NCBI GenBank assembly: GCA_022414725.1
Contig: CM039463.1
Coordinates: 28,464,569-28,528,568 of the forward strand
DNA length: 64,000 nt
Direction: 5' to 3'
Origin: Microglena sp. YARC
Taxonomy: Eukaryota; Chlorophyta; Chlorophyceae; Chlamydomonadales; Chlamydomonadaceae
Shown: in pieces, positions 45,401 to 53,800 of the stretch
Layout of the letters: each line of letters starts with the position of its first letter
Position numbering within the stretch: position 1 is the stretch's first letter
Notes under the pieces: generated by a model
Seen by the model: only the letters and a program-made list of their open reading frames with translations
Database searches by the model: none
Told to the model about the DNA's origin: nothing
Position numbers and translations under genes: made by a program

Positions 45401-48400
45401 TAAACTCAAAGCCATACACACAAAGTCATACACACAATGACATACACACGAAGTCATACACACAAAGTCATACACACAAAGTCATACACACAAAGTCAAA
45501 AACTCAAAGCCATACACACAAAGTCATACTCACAAAGTCATACAAACGAAGTCATACACACAAAGTCATACTCACGAAGTCGTACACACAAAGTCATACA
45601 CACAAAGTCATAAACTCAAAGCCATACACGCAAAGTGATACACACAAGTACAAATACAAAGTCATACACACAGAGTCATACACACAAAGTCATACTCACG
45701 AAGTCATATACACAAAGTCATACACACAAAGTCATACACACAAAGTCATACACACAAAGTCAAACTCACAAAGACATACGCACGAAGTCAGACACACAAA
45801 GTCATACACACAAAGTCATAAACTCAAAGTCATACACACAAAGTCATACTCACAAAGTCATACACACGAAGTCATACACACAAAGTCATATTCACAAAGT
45901 CATACACACGAAGTCATACACACAAAGTCATACACACAAAGTCATACTCACAAAGACAAACACATGAAGTCATACACACAATGTCATACACACAAAGTCA
46001 TACACACAAAGTCATAAACTCAAAGTCATACACACAAAGTCATACTCACAAAGTCATACACACAAAGTCATACACACAAAGTCATACACACAAAGTCATA
46101 CACACAAAGTCATACTCACGAAGTCATACACACAAAGTCATACACACAAGTACAAATACAAAGTCATACACACGAAGTCATACACACAAATTCATACACA
46201 AAAAGTCATACACACAAAGTCATACACACAAAGTTATAAACTCAAAGTCATACACACAAAGTCATACTCACAAAGTCATACACACAAAGTCATACACACA
46301 AAGTCATAAACTCAAAGTCATACACACAAAGTCATACTCACAAAGTCATACACACGAAGTCATACACACAAAGTCATACTCACGAAGTCATACACACAAA
46401 GACATACACACAAAGTCATACACACAAAGTCATACACACAAAGTCATAAACTCAAAGTCATAAACTCAAAGCCATACACACAAAGTCATACACACAAAGT
46501 CATACTCACAAAGACATACACACAAAGTCATACACACAAAGACATACACACAAAGTCATACACACAAAGTCATAAACTCAAAGTCATACACACAAAGTCA
46601 TACTCACAAAGTCATACACACAAAGTCATACACACAAAGTTATAAACTCAAAGTCATACACACAAAGTCATACTCACAAAGTCATAAACTCAAAGCCATA
46701 CACACAAAGTCATACACACAAGTACAAATACAAAGTCATACACACAAAGTCATACACACAAAGTCATACACACAAAGTTATAAACTCAAAGTCATACACA
46801 CAAAGTCATACTCATTAAGTCATAAACTCAAAGCCATACACACAAAGTCATACACACAAGTACAAATACAAAGTCATACACACAAAGTCATACTCACGAA
46901 GTCATACACACAAAGTCATAAACACAAAGGCATAAACTCAAAGCCATACACACAAAGTCATACACACAAGTACAAATACAAAGTCACAAACACAAAACAT
47001 AAACATAAAACCAAACGCGAAGTAACAAATGCAAATGCAAACACATACACAAACACAAACAGAAATACCTGCTGATGGCCCTCTGGCCCCATGCTACCAG
47101 GTGAGAGAACGTCTCCTCCATGCATTGGAGTGGTGCTGCAGCCACCACAGTCAGTGTGGTTTGTTTATACGGATGCTGCAACAGACTCAGCAGAGCCGAA
47201 CTTTGTCTTCCTCGGCACAAGAGAGTGTCAACGTGGACCTAGAGAGCGTTGACCAAACTGGTAGGAGGGAGACCTCGCAGCCAGCACTTGCAGGCATGTC
47301 CCGCCATGTGTGCGGTGTCATCCTCAGAGGCCTCTTGCCTCTTTCGCCGCAGCAGCTAAAGGTGTGTGTGTTTCACAGTCTAGCCGGTCGCCGGGGGGGG
47401 GGGGGGGGGCAAGGAGGGAGAGAGGGAGGGAGGGGAGGGAGGATAGATGGGTGGAGGGAGGGAGGGTGGAGGGGGGCAGGGAGGGAGGGAGGGACAGAAA
47501 TGTTAAACTATGAAAGAGACTGTACAATTAAGATTTGAAAACAAACAAAAATGAAATAGGATGATCTCAACACAAATTGCTTTTTGTTGTGACCCCCTAA
47601 CACTTGTCCATGCCGTGTTGCGTAGGAGGGAGTGCCTACAGCACTTCATACGCTGTTGCCTATCGTCTCTGCCTCTCAGGCCCACAGCCTGCTTGCCCAA
47701 GCCCTGCCAGCTATGGCCAGCTTACTCATACAGCCTACACACTCGAGCTTGTGGTGCTCAGCGCTGCAGGGACTTACTCCGGACAAGGAAGAGGAAGAGA
47801 CAAACAACGATGATCTTTGCTTTAGAGATGTTGCCAGTGTACTGTCACAGCTACTGGACCAGGGTGAAGGTCCACAGCCGGTCCCAGAGGCTACGACCAC
47901 TTCAGAAGCTGAAGCCAACCACTCTCTAAGCAACGGTACTCCTCTGGGCAGTGATGGTGGTGGTGGAGGTGGTCATTTAGCTGTAGTGGACGTAGCAAAC
48001 ACTCCACATACTGCAGCCCAGCACTCTTCAAGCAACGGCCCTCTCTCGGGCAGTGGCAATGGTGGTGGTGGTGGTGGCGAACTACATGTAGAGAAAGAAA
48101 CAGACACTCCACATACAGCAGCCGATCACTCCCCTAGCAGAGAATCTCCCCTGCCACCCATCCACCCTGGCATCCCTAGCAGAGAATCTCCCCTGCCACC
48201 CATCCACCCTGGCATCCCTAGCAGAGAATCTCACCTGCCACCCATCCACCCTGGCATCCATGCCTTCTGCCTGCACTTGGCATGCCAGGCTGTCAGTGGT
48301 CTAGCCTCTCGCAGCCGCCAGAGCCGCCAGCAGTTCGAGTGTAGCGCGGAAAGCAGCAGAAGGACACAGGACCTGTACATCGAGGCGTCACTCAATCGCA

Positions 48401-49173
48401 GCCTGCAGCACATCAGTGCCCACACACAGTACTTGCTCCATATGTACGATGCCACGTATACCGGTTCACGCAATGCAACGGTCAGTGTGCACCTACACGA
48501 GGGCTTGCTTGTGCCCACGGGAGGCAACCATACAGGGGGAGAGAGCAAGCACCATCTCGCGTGTGGCTTGTCAGAGAGCAAGCAACATCTTGCGTGTGGC
48601 TTGCCTGAGAGCAAGTGGGCGATGGCTTGGGTGCTCCTCCACAGCCTGGCCGAATGCGCCCGGGATGTCATGAGCTCAGGTTACGGATGTGAAATGCTGC
48701 AGGCTCCGATCCTAAGCATGTTGCGTGTGGTGTGTAACCCACCACTATCAGCATCACATACATCGCAGGGAGTGGTCCCATCCCTTGGTCCACCGTCCGT
48801 CACGGGCTCCCATCACTTCCATGACTCCCATCGATCCACAGGTGGTGAGGCGGTCACATTGGAAACGTCCTCGAGGGATGTAGGGGATGCCTCAGACACT
48901 CTTCTCCATGCGCCCACATCTGGGCCTTCTGCCCAGGAGCCTGCACGAGTGCCTGCTTGGTGTGTCCGTACCAGCATGGGGCTCACGCTTGGTGGGGTGG
49001 TGGTTGTGCTGAAGAGGGCTTTGCGGCCTCTGTTGGAGACTGTGCAGGACGGCGAGAATGTGGGTGGGGACTCAGGACTTCAAGGCATGTTGTGTCTTGC
49101 AAGTGCCCAGATGCTGGAGGACTTTGCGACAGCTGCTGGCTTGGAGTTCGAGGAGCACGAACTTGAATTTTGA
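27323..49173 (+). CDS. Large ten-exon gene, protein of about 1.9-2.0 thousand residues, family not recognised
   Basis: Proposed exons: 27323-27454, 29761-32588, 34522-34656, 35571-35701, 38693-39150 (probably with a small internal intron), 40391-40594, 42316-42441, 42720-42805, 47101-47361 and 47626-49173. GT-AG phases match across junctions 1-2, 2-3, 4-5, 6-7, 7-8, 8-9 and 9-10. Junction 3-4 does not fit in a simple way (the direct join meets TGA), and exon 5 needs an internal frame change. The protein is mostly helical with hydrophobic L/A-rich stretches and long low-complexity A/S/G/P loops. That layout suits a HEAT/ARM-like scaffold, but I cannot name it. Introns consist largely of repeats copied from exon ends. 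No signal peptide is seen. Confidence 0.7.
27455..28680. repeat. Tandem copies of exon 1 end plus donor site (intron 1)
   Basis: Units of ~110-180 bp carry GATGCCATGCAGAGACGAGG, GTGCCAAGCTATATTCAG and GTGTGCTGGCAG, separated by GT/GGGG microsatellite. Copies of the junction end near 27665, 27840, 28020, 28133, 28265, 28373, 28497 and 28631. A second donor-like copy (GTATCCAGGTGTGTTGACAG) is interleaved at 27555, 27731 and 27911. Confidence 0.9.
28681..28905. repeat. GGTGGATGGGGGGGTCC repeat and poly-G run
   Basis: Three ~50-bp units of GTGTGGGGTGGTGGATGGGG end in a poly-G tract at 28795-28817. Confidence 0.85.
28920..29480. repeat. TCTGTG microsatellite with ~120-bp higher-order repeat
   Basis: Variants of (TCTGTG)n are organised in about four higher-order units containing GTCTGAGGGTCTGTTGGTCT and GTAGGTCTGTGGGTCTTGTG. 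Long antisense frames rich in T, D, R, Q and P are artefacts of it. Confidence 0.9.
29545..29715. mobile_element. CACTGTTT-family MITE, degenerate, next to exon 2
   Basis: The inverted ends are TTTTCAGCTACCAGCAGCAG and, at the right, AGCAGCTGCTACTCGTAGCTGAAG. The interior has GGCTGGCTACCCAGCCAAAC and GAAGCTGACAGATTCAATAG as in other family members. It lies only ~45 bases before the exon 2 acceptor. Confidence 0.6.
29761..32588 (+). CDS. Large gene, exon 2 (942 codons)
   Basis: It follows TTTCAG and opens [14 protein letters not shown] in phase with exon 1. Helical blocks ([13 protein letters not shown] at the start, [19 protein letters not shown] in the middle, [20 protein letters not shown] at the end) alternate with low-complexity inserts. 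These include GGDQEGGG repeats coded by GGGACCAGGAGGGGG, poly-A from GCTGCTGCT, T/N/D/A runs, and a long A/S stretch from GCAGCAGCAG. It ends ...TEATQI plus two bases at GT|GTAAGTAAT, a near-ideal donor. No catalytic motif is seen. The repeated in-frame expansions show that the same slippage affecting the introns also enters coding sequence. Confidence 0.75.
32589..33310. repeat. Tandem copies of exon 2 end plus donor (start of intron 2)
   Basis: Five ~55-bp units each carry CTGAAGCTACACAGATGG followed by GTAAGTAATCGT and GCCTGCCTCACCCTCA, ending near 32820. Three more diverged units follow near 32990, 33110 and 33280 (GGGTAAGTTCTTGATTTCC). Each repeats a potential GTAAGT donor. A dispersed repeat at 32835-32995 (ending GGACTGTAACAACAGACACA) sits between the two sets. 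Confidence 0.9.
33311..34108. other. Intron 2 interior: dispersed repeats
   Basis: It contains (GTTT)n at 33333-33358 and a TTTCACCCCAGGAGGTGGGA block shared with 50255-50275 and 52026-52040. A SINE-like copy with a (TTTA)n tail lies at 33597-33760, and at 34060-34105 there is a CCTTAACACCACGCCCCTCC block also found at 56055-56095. No exon is apparent. Confidence 0.65.
34522..34656 (+). CDS. Large gene, exon 3, with a partial copy downstream
   Basis: It opens [20 protein letters not shown] and ends VLTSDKLQ plus two bases before GTAGGT, joining exon 2 in phase (GT|G = Val). A second copy of its last ~90 bases and donor lies at 34690-34782. The repeat of the donor here is GTGGGTGGG. Confidence 0.7.
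34831..34847. repeat. Short interstitial CCCTAAA telomere-type run
   Basis: CCCTAAACCCTAAACCC occurs within intron 3. Related CCTAAATCCTAAACCC and CCCTAAACC occur near 35210 and 35420, each in the matching position of a ~200-260-bp higher-order unit. It is followed by CCCACA and (CCCAA)n arrays up to ~35060. Confidence 0.8.
35115..35700. repeat. Tandem copies of the exon 4 acceptor
   Basis: Three copies of CAG|GCTCACGTCA (or GCTGACGTCAAGAG, GCTCACATTAAGAG) followed by CTGTGGCACAGCAGTCTGCG occur at about 35117, 35309 and 35571. Each is preceded by a long C/A-rich tract. Only the last continues into an open exon. Confidence 0.85.
35571..35701 (+). CDS. Large gene, exon 4
   Basis: The only open frame reads [20 protein letters not shown], then [12 protein letters not shown], and ends ...LGLQQAQ in phase 0 at CAG|GTGAATG. 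That fits exon 5. The frame is not reached by joining exon 3 directly to 35571, so the true acceptor, an extra short exon or an indel is unresolved. Confidence 0.55.
35702..36110. repeat. Tandem copies of exon 4 end plus donor (intron 4)
   Basis: About three further ~130-bp units contain GCACTGGGTCAGCAGCAAGC, ATAGGTGAATGTCTGTTGT and GGGATGATGATTTAATTATA. Each repeats the GTGAATG donor of exon 4 (35829, 35962, and degenerate near 36090). Confidence 0.9.
36111..36960. other. Intron 4 interior: GT/G runs and dispersed repeat
   Basis: Three GTGTGTATGTGTGTGTG plus poly-G units lie at 36160-36320. An inverted fragment of the GGCGGAGCCCCCCCTTCTGG family is at 36395-36450. No exon. Confidence 0.7.
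36960..38692. repeat. 146-bp array of exon 5 acceptor plus exon 5 start
   Basis: Seven units at exactly 146-bp spacing (36977, 37123 and so on) each contain TTATTCCAGGCCCTCTTGTC, TGCCTCTGCATCCGAGCTTC and TTTCGCGGTACCTCC. This is the acceptor and first ~50 bases of exon 5 (38693). Longer copies at about 37855-37960 and 38165-38275 extend to GTCCACCACCCAG inside the exon. Shorter CTTCCAGCCAACTTCTTGAC units fill the rest. Confidence 0.95.
38693..39150 (+). CDS. Large gene, exon 5 (probably split by a small intron)
   Basis: It opens [20 protein letters not shown] in phase 0 after TTATTCCAG and runs through [20 protein letters not shown]. An 18-bp repeat GTAGCTGAAGATGTTGAT follows (38885-38980). 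The end of the exon is coding in another frame: [20 protein letters not shown], then [16 protein letters not shown], with donor ACTG|GTGGCT in the phase needed by exon 6. A small intron inside the 18-bp repeat zone would reconcile the frames. Its exact ends are unclear. Confidence 0.55.
39151..40390. other. Intron 5
   Basis: No exon is seen. Local direct repeats (AGAAAGTTGCCACTGGGTTG three times; CTGGTGTAATACTAATCTAC) lie at 39490-39690. A dispersed element at ~39950-40145 shares GGGGGGGCATTTCTGACTAG with 40795-40820. (CA)n fills 40200-40380. Confidence 0.7.
40391..40594 (+). CDS. Large gene, exon 6
   Basis: After TTGCAG it reads [18 protein letters not shown], then [20 protein letters not shown], ending TKYPE plus one base at G|GTGAGT. 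Phases match the end of exon 5 and the start of exon 7. A partial copy of its 3' half lies at 40645-40700. Confidence 0.7.
40640..41120. other. Intron 6, first part: exon 6 fragment copy, dispersed repeat, AAACCGTTGGT repeat
   Basis: 40645-40700 copies CTGCATAGACCTGGCAGTGA from exon 6. 40700-40870 is a dispersed element related to 39950-40145. 40880-41015 is a short tandem repeat of TTGGTAAAACCG. 41015-41120 ends as the TTGGCTACCCCTGGACTGTTAC family. Confidence 0.75.
41212..41405 (+). repeat. Dispersed repeat, GGCGGAGCCCCCCCTTCTGG family
   Basis: It carries CCCCCAGGGTTACCCATTTG, (CCAT)n, TGAAGCCCGACACGTCAGCC and GTTGCCACCTGTCGCTCCCT. Other copies are at 58620-58805 (plus), 52140-52262 (minus) and 36395-36450 (minus, partial). 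No tail or inverted ends are identified. Confidence 0.8.
41578..42265. repeat. ~60-bp minisatellite upstream of exon 7
   Basis: About eleven units contain CATGTTTGTCATCTCTTACA, TTCATCCCCTACCATACCGC and ACCATACCGTACCGCTC. It keeps a 348-codon frame open (41399-42445), which I treat as an artefact. A possible acceptor CTTTGACAG|GTCGCACTTG at its left end may mark an extra exon that seeded the array. Confidence 0.85.
42316..42441 (+). CDS. Large gene, exon 7
   Basis: It follows CATCCTCAG in the phase set by exon 6 and reads [20 protein letters not shown], then [19 protein letters not shown], with donor G|GTAAG. It continues in phase into exon 8. Confidence 0.7.
42720..42805 (+). CDS. Large gene, exon 8, with a decayed copy at 42872-42957
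   Basis: After ACCGCAG it reads [20 protein letters not shown] and ends phase 0 at ATATG|GTGTGAAC. The copy at 42872-42957 has an acceptor (GGTAGCAG), similar sequence and the donor GTGTGAGC, but it contains an in-frame stop. It is a duplicated exon. Confidence 0.6.
43020..43330. repeat. Pyrimidine-rich TTTTGCATTTCTGTTGC repeat (intron 8)
   Basis: Irregular ~20-bp units of TTTTGCATTTCTTTTGCAG and TTCGCCTGCATTTTG form a long polypyrimidine zone with many TTGCA(T/G) ends. Confidence 0.8.
43390..46990. repeat. 3.6-kb array of a 14-bp repeat (AAAGTCATACACAC), intron 8
   Basis: Basic units of AAAGTCATACACAC with variants AAACTC, ACTCACG and ACTCACA form higher-order blocks marked by ACACAAGTACAAATACAAAG. 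Because 3 x 14 = 42, long frames such as [14 protein letters not shown] appear and are not genes. Confidence 0.95.
47101..47361 (+). CDS. Large gene, exon 9
   Basis: It has 87 codons between GCTACCAG and AAAG|GTGTGTG, both phase 0. It reads [20 protein letters not shown], then [11 protein letters not shown], and ends [20 protein letters not shown]. Intron 9 (47362-47625) holds poly-G and GGGAGGGAGG runs. Confidence 0.75.
47626..49173 (+). CDS. Large gene, exon 10 (terminal, 516 codons)
   Basis: It opens [20 protein letters not shown] in phase 0 after TTGCGTAG. Helical stretches ([74 protein letters not shown]) alternate with two homologous G-rich loops ([20 protein letters not shown]). It also has a threefold [14 protein letters not shown] repeat and a twofold ESKxHLACGL repeat. 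It ends [11 protein letters not shown] and TGA. The last ~60 coding bases recur just downstream (49230-49280). The internal duplications suggest in-frame slippage. Function unknown. Confidence 0.75.
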   Translation, partial: EGVPTALHTLLPIVSASQAHSLLAQALPAMASLLIQPTHSSLWCSALQGLTPDKEEEETNNDDLCFRDVASVLSQLLDQGEGPQPVPEATTTSEAEANHSLSNGTPLGSDGGGGGGHLAVVDVANTPHTAAQHSSSNGPLSGSGNGGGGGGELHVEKETDTPHTAADHSPSRESPLPPIHPGIPSRESPLPPIHPGIPSRESHLPPIHPGIHAFCLHLACQAVSGLASRSRQSRQQFECSAESSRRTQDLYIEASLNRSLQHISAHTQYLLHMYDATYTGSRNATVSVHLHEGLLVPTGGNHTGGESKHHLACGLSESKQHLACGLPESKWAMAWVLLHSLAECARDVMSSGYGCEMLQAPILSMLRVVCNPPLSASHTSQGVVPSLGPPSVTGSHHFHDSHRSTGGEAVTLETSSRDVGDASDTLLHAPTSGPSAQEPARVPAWCVRTSMGLTLGGVVVVLKRALRPLLETVQDGENVGGDSGLQGMLCLASAQMLEDFATAAGLEFEEHELEF

Positions 49174-49340
49174 ATTTGAATTTGAAAGCGTGTTGTGTCT
49201 AGCATTTGAATTTGAAAGCGTGGTTGGGGGACTTAGCAACAGCAGATGGCCTGGAGTTCGAGGAGCACGACCTTGAATTTGAATTTTGATTTTGAAAGCA
49301 TGTTGTGAGCACGAACTTGAATTTGTAATGCTTTGAACCC
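49174..49340. repeat. Copies of the exon 10 end in the 3' flank
   Basis: GGCCTGGAGTTCGAGGAGCA at 49249 repeats the end of exon 10, and TTGAATTTGAATTTGAAAGC units repeat three times. These copies could lie in the 3' UTR. Confidence 0.85.
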
Positions 49341-49639
49341 TCAATTTAGCTCTAGTGTGGCTTTAGTTATGCATGACAGTTTGCAATTGCAGTATATCTT
49401 GTATTCACACCACAATTATTCAATATCTGCTCTTTGTGGTAGGCACAGCCTAGTTGTGGGTCAGGGCTACCTTGTTGAAGGTTCAAAGGAGGGACCTATT
49501 TAGGAAGGGTGGAGCAGCGTTGGAACGGACCCCTGGTACAGCCCCGGGAAGGTCCTACGCCCCCACGGGCGTCCTCCGCAGAGGGGTGGAGCAGCCGAGC
49601 GTTGACTGAAAAAACATGTCGCCATTGTAGCGACTCGAC

Positions 49640-50490
49640 TCACTAGTTACAGACCCTGTAACCAAACTGAAGTAAACACGGCCATTCAGTGACCAGTCTC
49701 AAGACTGAGACTCTTGTACTCTGATCGAGACAGGTCTTTAAATTGTCTGATATTTTTAGAGTGGTCCCTGTTTTCTGTGATAGTAACGGAGGTTGCGTGT
49801 ACATATCACGGGGAGACTTGGAAGGCGGTGAGCAGCCCAGAGTTGGCTGTAAAACCATGCAGCAAGTAGATCACGTCTATTCGAGCGGTACAGACCATAT
49901 AGCCAAACTATAATAAACACGACCATTAAATAACCAGCCTTAAGAATGAGACTCTTGTGCACTGATCTAGATGAGTCTTTACATTGCCTGATCTTTTTAG
50001 AGTGGTTCCTGGTTTATGTGATATTAACGGAGGTTTGCTTATATATCACTGGGAGACGTGGAATTGGAAGACGGTGAGCAGCCCGGAGTTGGCTGAAAAC
50101 CATGTAGCAACTCAATTCACTTCTGAGAGTTACAGACCGTAAAAACAAACTAAAATACCGGTAAACACGACTATGCAGTTAACATTCTGAAGGATGAGAC
50201 TGTTGTATACAGATCGAGACAAGTCTTATTTTTCTTTTAAGTTGTGAAAGGACTTCCACCCCAGGAGGTGGGTCTCCTGACACAAATCAGCGACCCGGAG
50301 GATTCAGATCAAAGGGCGTTGCCCCTCCTACAGTTTGCAAATTGTCTGGTCTGTTAGTGTGATCCCTTGTTTTAGTGGGTATCCCACGTGGGACTTGGTC
50401 ACTTGGAATTGGAAAACGGTGAGCAGCCCAGAGTTGGCTGAAAACCCATGTAGCAACTCATTTTAATTCTGACAAATAGTGAAAAAGTAA
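49640..50490. repeat. ~245-bp diverged tandem repeat (GGTGAGCAGCCCAGAGTTGGC family)
   Basis: Three or four units contain GAGACTCTTGTACTCTGATC, AGAGTGGTCCCTGTTTTCTG and GGTGAGCAGCCCAGAGTTGG. Single copies lie at 61360-61500, 61785-61860 and 63470-63610, so the family is dispersed. A GGAGGTGGGTCTCC element (50240-50335) is inserted in the last unit. No gene. Confidence 0.8.
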
Positions 50491-50815
50491 CCAAACTACA
50501 ATTATAGAAAAACCTGACTCCCTACTGCCACCATCCTCCCACCTGCCTCCCACATCCCACCTGCCTCCCACCTTCCTCTCTCCTGAATACCTTATGCCTC
50601 TCACCTCCCACCTGCCTTACTATTCAGCCAAACCTAATTCAACCTAGTGCACATGGAAGCTGGCATAATCGGCTTTATAGCACTGCTGAAATAAATGGTC
50701 TTAGCCTAGTCTCTGGCCCAAGGAGCTGCCTAGTAGTTAGGAAGAAAAACATTGCCCCCGACGATCCTATTGGTGTATGATCACTGTATCTGATGTTTTC
50801 ACCTGGAGGGGCTTA
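50491..50815. other. Repeat remnants between the convergent genes
   Basis: CACCTGCCTCCCAC short repeats (50530-50620) and a CACTGTTT-family MITE remnant (50620-50750, with AGCCAAACCTAATTCAACCT). A 50-bp direct repeat (GCCCAACTGCCCATTCAGAG) at 50817 and 50887 copies the end of the minus-strand gene. Confidence 0.7.
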
Positions 50816-50883
50816 ATGCCCAACTGCCCATTCAGAGCTGGTCATGAGGGAAAACTGTCCTTTTCAGTCAGCAGCACTTGCGC

Positions 50884-53800
50884 CTAGTGCCCAACTGCCC
50901 ATTCAGAGCTGGTCATCAGGGAAAACCTGTCCTTCTCAGTCAGCAGCACTTGCGTCTCGTATTGGTCAGGCGTCCACTCCCGGCCAACCTTCGGTGAACC
51001 TTCAAGAAGTCCTCTTGCAACACCACTGAGTGAGCCCAAGCCAATCCGGCTTTGCAAGTCATCCTTGGCAGCCTTCAGGTCCATAGGTGCATGCACCGTA
51101 CTCGCATCCGTCCGACTCCTGCCCGTTACCCGACGGTGCAATGCGTACACAATAACTTTCCAATACATCACATTTTTGCCTACGGTGTTGCCTGCTCCTT
51201 TCCAACGCCACACCTTTTTGAGGATAGTGTGCTCCAATATCCTGAGAGGAGCGATACGCACACCGTCTTTTGACAGCACTCCAGTGTCCCAATCACCCAA
51301 GACTTCGTCCAAGGTGACCTTGCCTGCATGTTACAAGGGGGGCAGGAGTGACAAGGGGGTCCTTGCTTGCATGTGACAAGGGGGGGCAGGAGTGACAAGG
51401 GGGTCCTTGCCTGCATGTGGAAAGGGGGGCAGGAGTGACAAGGGGGTCCTTGCCTGCATGTGAAAAGAAGGGGCAGCAATTACAAGGGGGGGCAGGAGTG
51501 ACAAGGGGGTCCATGCCTGCATGTGGAAAGGGGGGCAGGAGTGACAAGGGGGTCCTTGCCTGCATGTGACAAGGGGGGCAGGAGTGACAAGGGGGTCCTT
51601 GCCTGCATGTGACAAGGGGGGTAGGAGTGACGAGGGGATCCTTGCCTGCATGTGGCAAGGGGGGCAGGAGTGCTTAGTGGGGCAGCATGAGTGAGTACAA
51701 GTCAATGAATTACAAGGGACTTGGAACTACCTCGTTAATGTTCGTTGGGTCGAGGGTTGGTATCTCCGAAAGGTTGTCTTCCGGTCTTGAGACAACAGAG
51801 AATGAAGCGATATGCAAAATAACAAGCCAAGAAGCCGTTCAAGTCTGCCCCCTCCAACAACAGAACCACGAAACTAAAACCACAACGGCATGCATGGGAC
51901 TACAAATTAGGCAAACTAAAAGTCGTCCCTTATCTCAAGCCCTAAGTGCGCCTACTCTTTTGTAGGAGTGGCAACTCCATTCAAACTGAATCCTCGGTGT
52001 CGCAGGTTCGTGTCAGAAGACCTACCTCCTGGGGTGAAAGTCCTGACACAACTAAAATCAAGTCCTATGCAGCGTCGCAACCGAATTCGGCGGAGTGTGT
52101 TGGAAACGGAAGGAAAGGTGGCAAAGATGGAGCTGTCCAAAGCCAGTTAGTTATGAGACAGTTGGCTGACGTGTCAGGCTTCAATGTTTCCGTCGCACAA
52201 ACGGACAACAGGTAAACACTGGGGGATCCCGCCCCCAAGAAGGGGGGGCTCCGCAAAAATAAACTGAGCCCTCACCTAAATCTCTTCCACCCCATGATGC
52301 CCACTGAGGTGCCATGGGCTGAGTACTCCTCTTGGTGTTGGGGATGATCCACTCACTTGACAATGACAGAATGGAAAACGGCAGAGTGATCGGCACTGAT
52401 GTGTTGGTATGCTGGGGGTCCCCTGCAAGATGAAAAGGTCCGCATCGGCCAACGCCGCTAGCTCATTCAGAGGATCGTTGCCGACGACAATTTCCATAGC
52501 CCCAGAAGCATCTTGAGCCTCAGCCATACCTTCAATTCAGAAATGCAAAAGTCAACCATACAACTTCACATGCTTTACAGGATTCAAATTAAATTCAAAT
52601 TCATGTCAACCATACAACTTCACATGCTTTATAGGATTCAAATTAAATTCAAATACACGTCAACCATACAACTTCACATGCTTTATAGGATTCAAATTAA
52701 ATTCAAATTCATGTCAACCATACAACTTCACATGCTTTACAGGATTCAAATTAAATTCAAATTCATGTCAACCATACAACTTCACATGCTTTATGGGATT
52801 CAAATTAAATTCAAATTATATCAACCATACAACTTTGCATGCTTTCTAGGATTCAAATTAAATTCAAATTCATGTCAACCAAACAATTCCACATGCTTAA
52901 ACGGATTGCCAAATGTAAATGTCAACCAAATGTCAACCATACAATTCCACATGCTTTAACGGATTGCCAAATGCAAATGTCAACCAAATGTCAACCATAC
53001 AATTCCACATGCTTTAACGGATTGCCAAATGCAAATGTCAACCAAATGTCAACCAAACAATTCCACATGCTTTAACGGATTGCCAAATGCAAATGTCAAC
53101 CAAATGTCAACCACACAATTCCACATGCTTTAACAGATTCAACAAAGGGAGCAGCAGATGCACCACTGGGAGGGAATCAAGGTGAATGGGATGCCACGTT
53201 GAGGCTGTTTTGGCATGTTAGGGGAGTAATTGATTGGGGTGGGTGGTTGGGGTGGGGTGGGGGGAGGGGGGGCACAAGATGGGTACCACTGCCACCTACG
53301 AACTCTGCCACGTCTGCTGTACATACAAACATGCTTTAACGGATTCAACAAAGGGAGCAACAGATGCACCTACATTTTGCATGATGTGATATGATCAAGC
53401 AGACCCTTTTCTTATGATGCACAAGGAATATGTATTGATGATTACTAAATAGTGAGTATGTTCTAGATTTGCATTTGAATGTTGGGGCTAGGTTGTAATA
53501 CAAGACTCTGCGTGACGCACCGCTCAGCAGCTTGCGCTCATAAGCCTTCAATTCAGAAACAAATGCACATGTCAACCAAATGTCAACCATACAATTCCAC
53601 ATGCTTTAACGGATTGTCAAATGCAAATGTCAACCAAATGTCAACCATTCAACTTCACATGCTTTAACGGATTCAACAAAGGGAGCAACAGATGCACGCA
53701 CCACTCAGCAGCTTGCATTCATATGCATGCTTCCTTTCTGGGCAGGATCGCTTGCTTCCCTGTAGCTTCCCGGTAGCTTCCCGGTAGCTTCCCCTCTTCC

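Noticed and set aside
44008..46463. Frames of [13 protein letters not shown] repeats
   Set aside because: Artefacts of the 14-bp satellite.
51938..52060. Possible tRNA gene
   Set aside because: Only scattered tRNA-like words; no cloverleaf or anticodon arm could be drawn, so treated as a SINE-like repeat.
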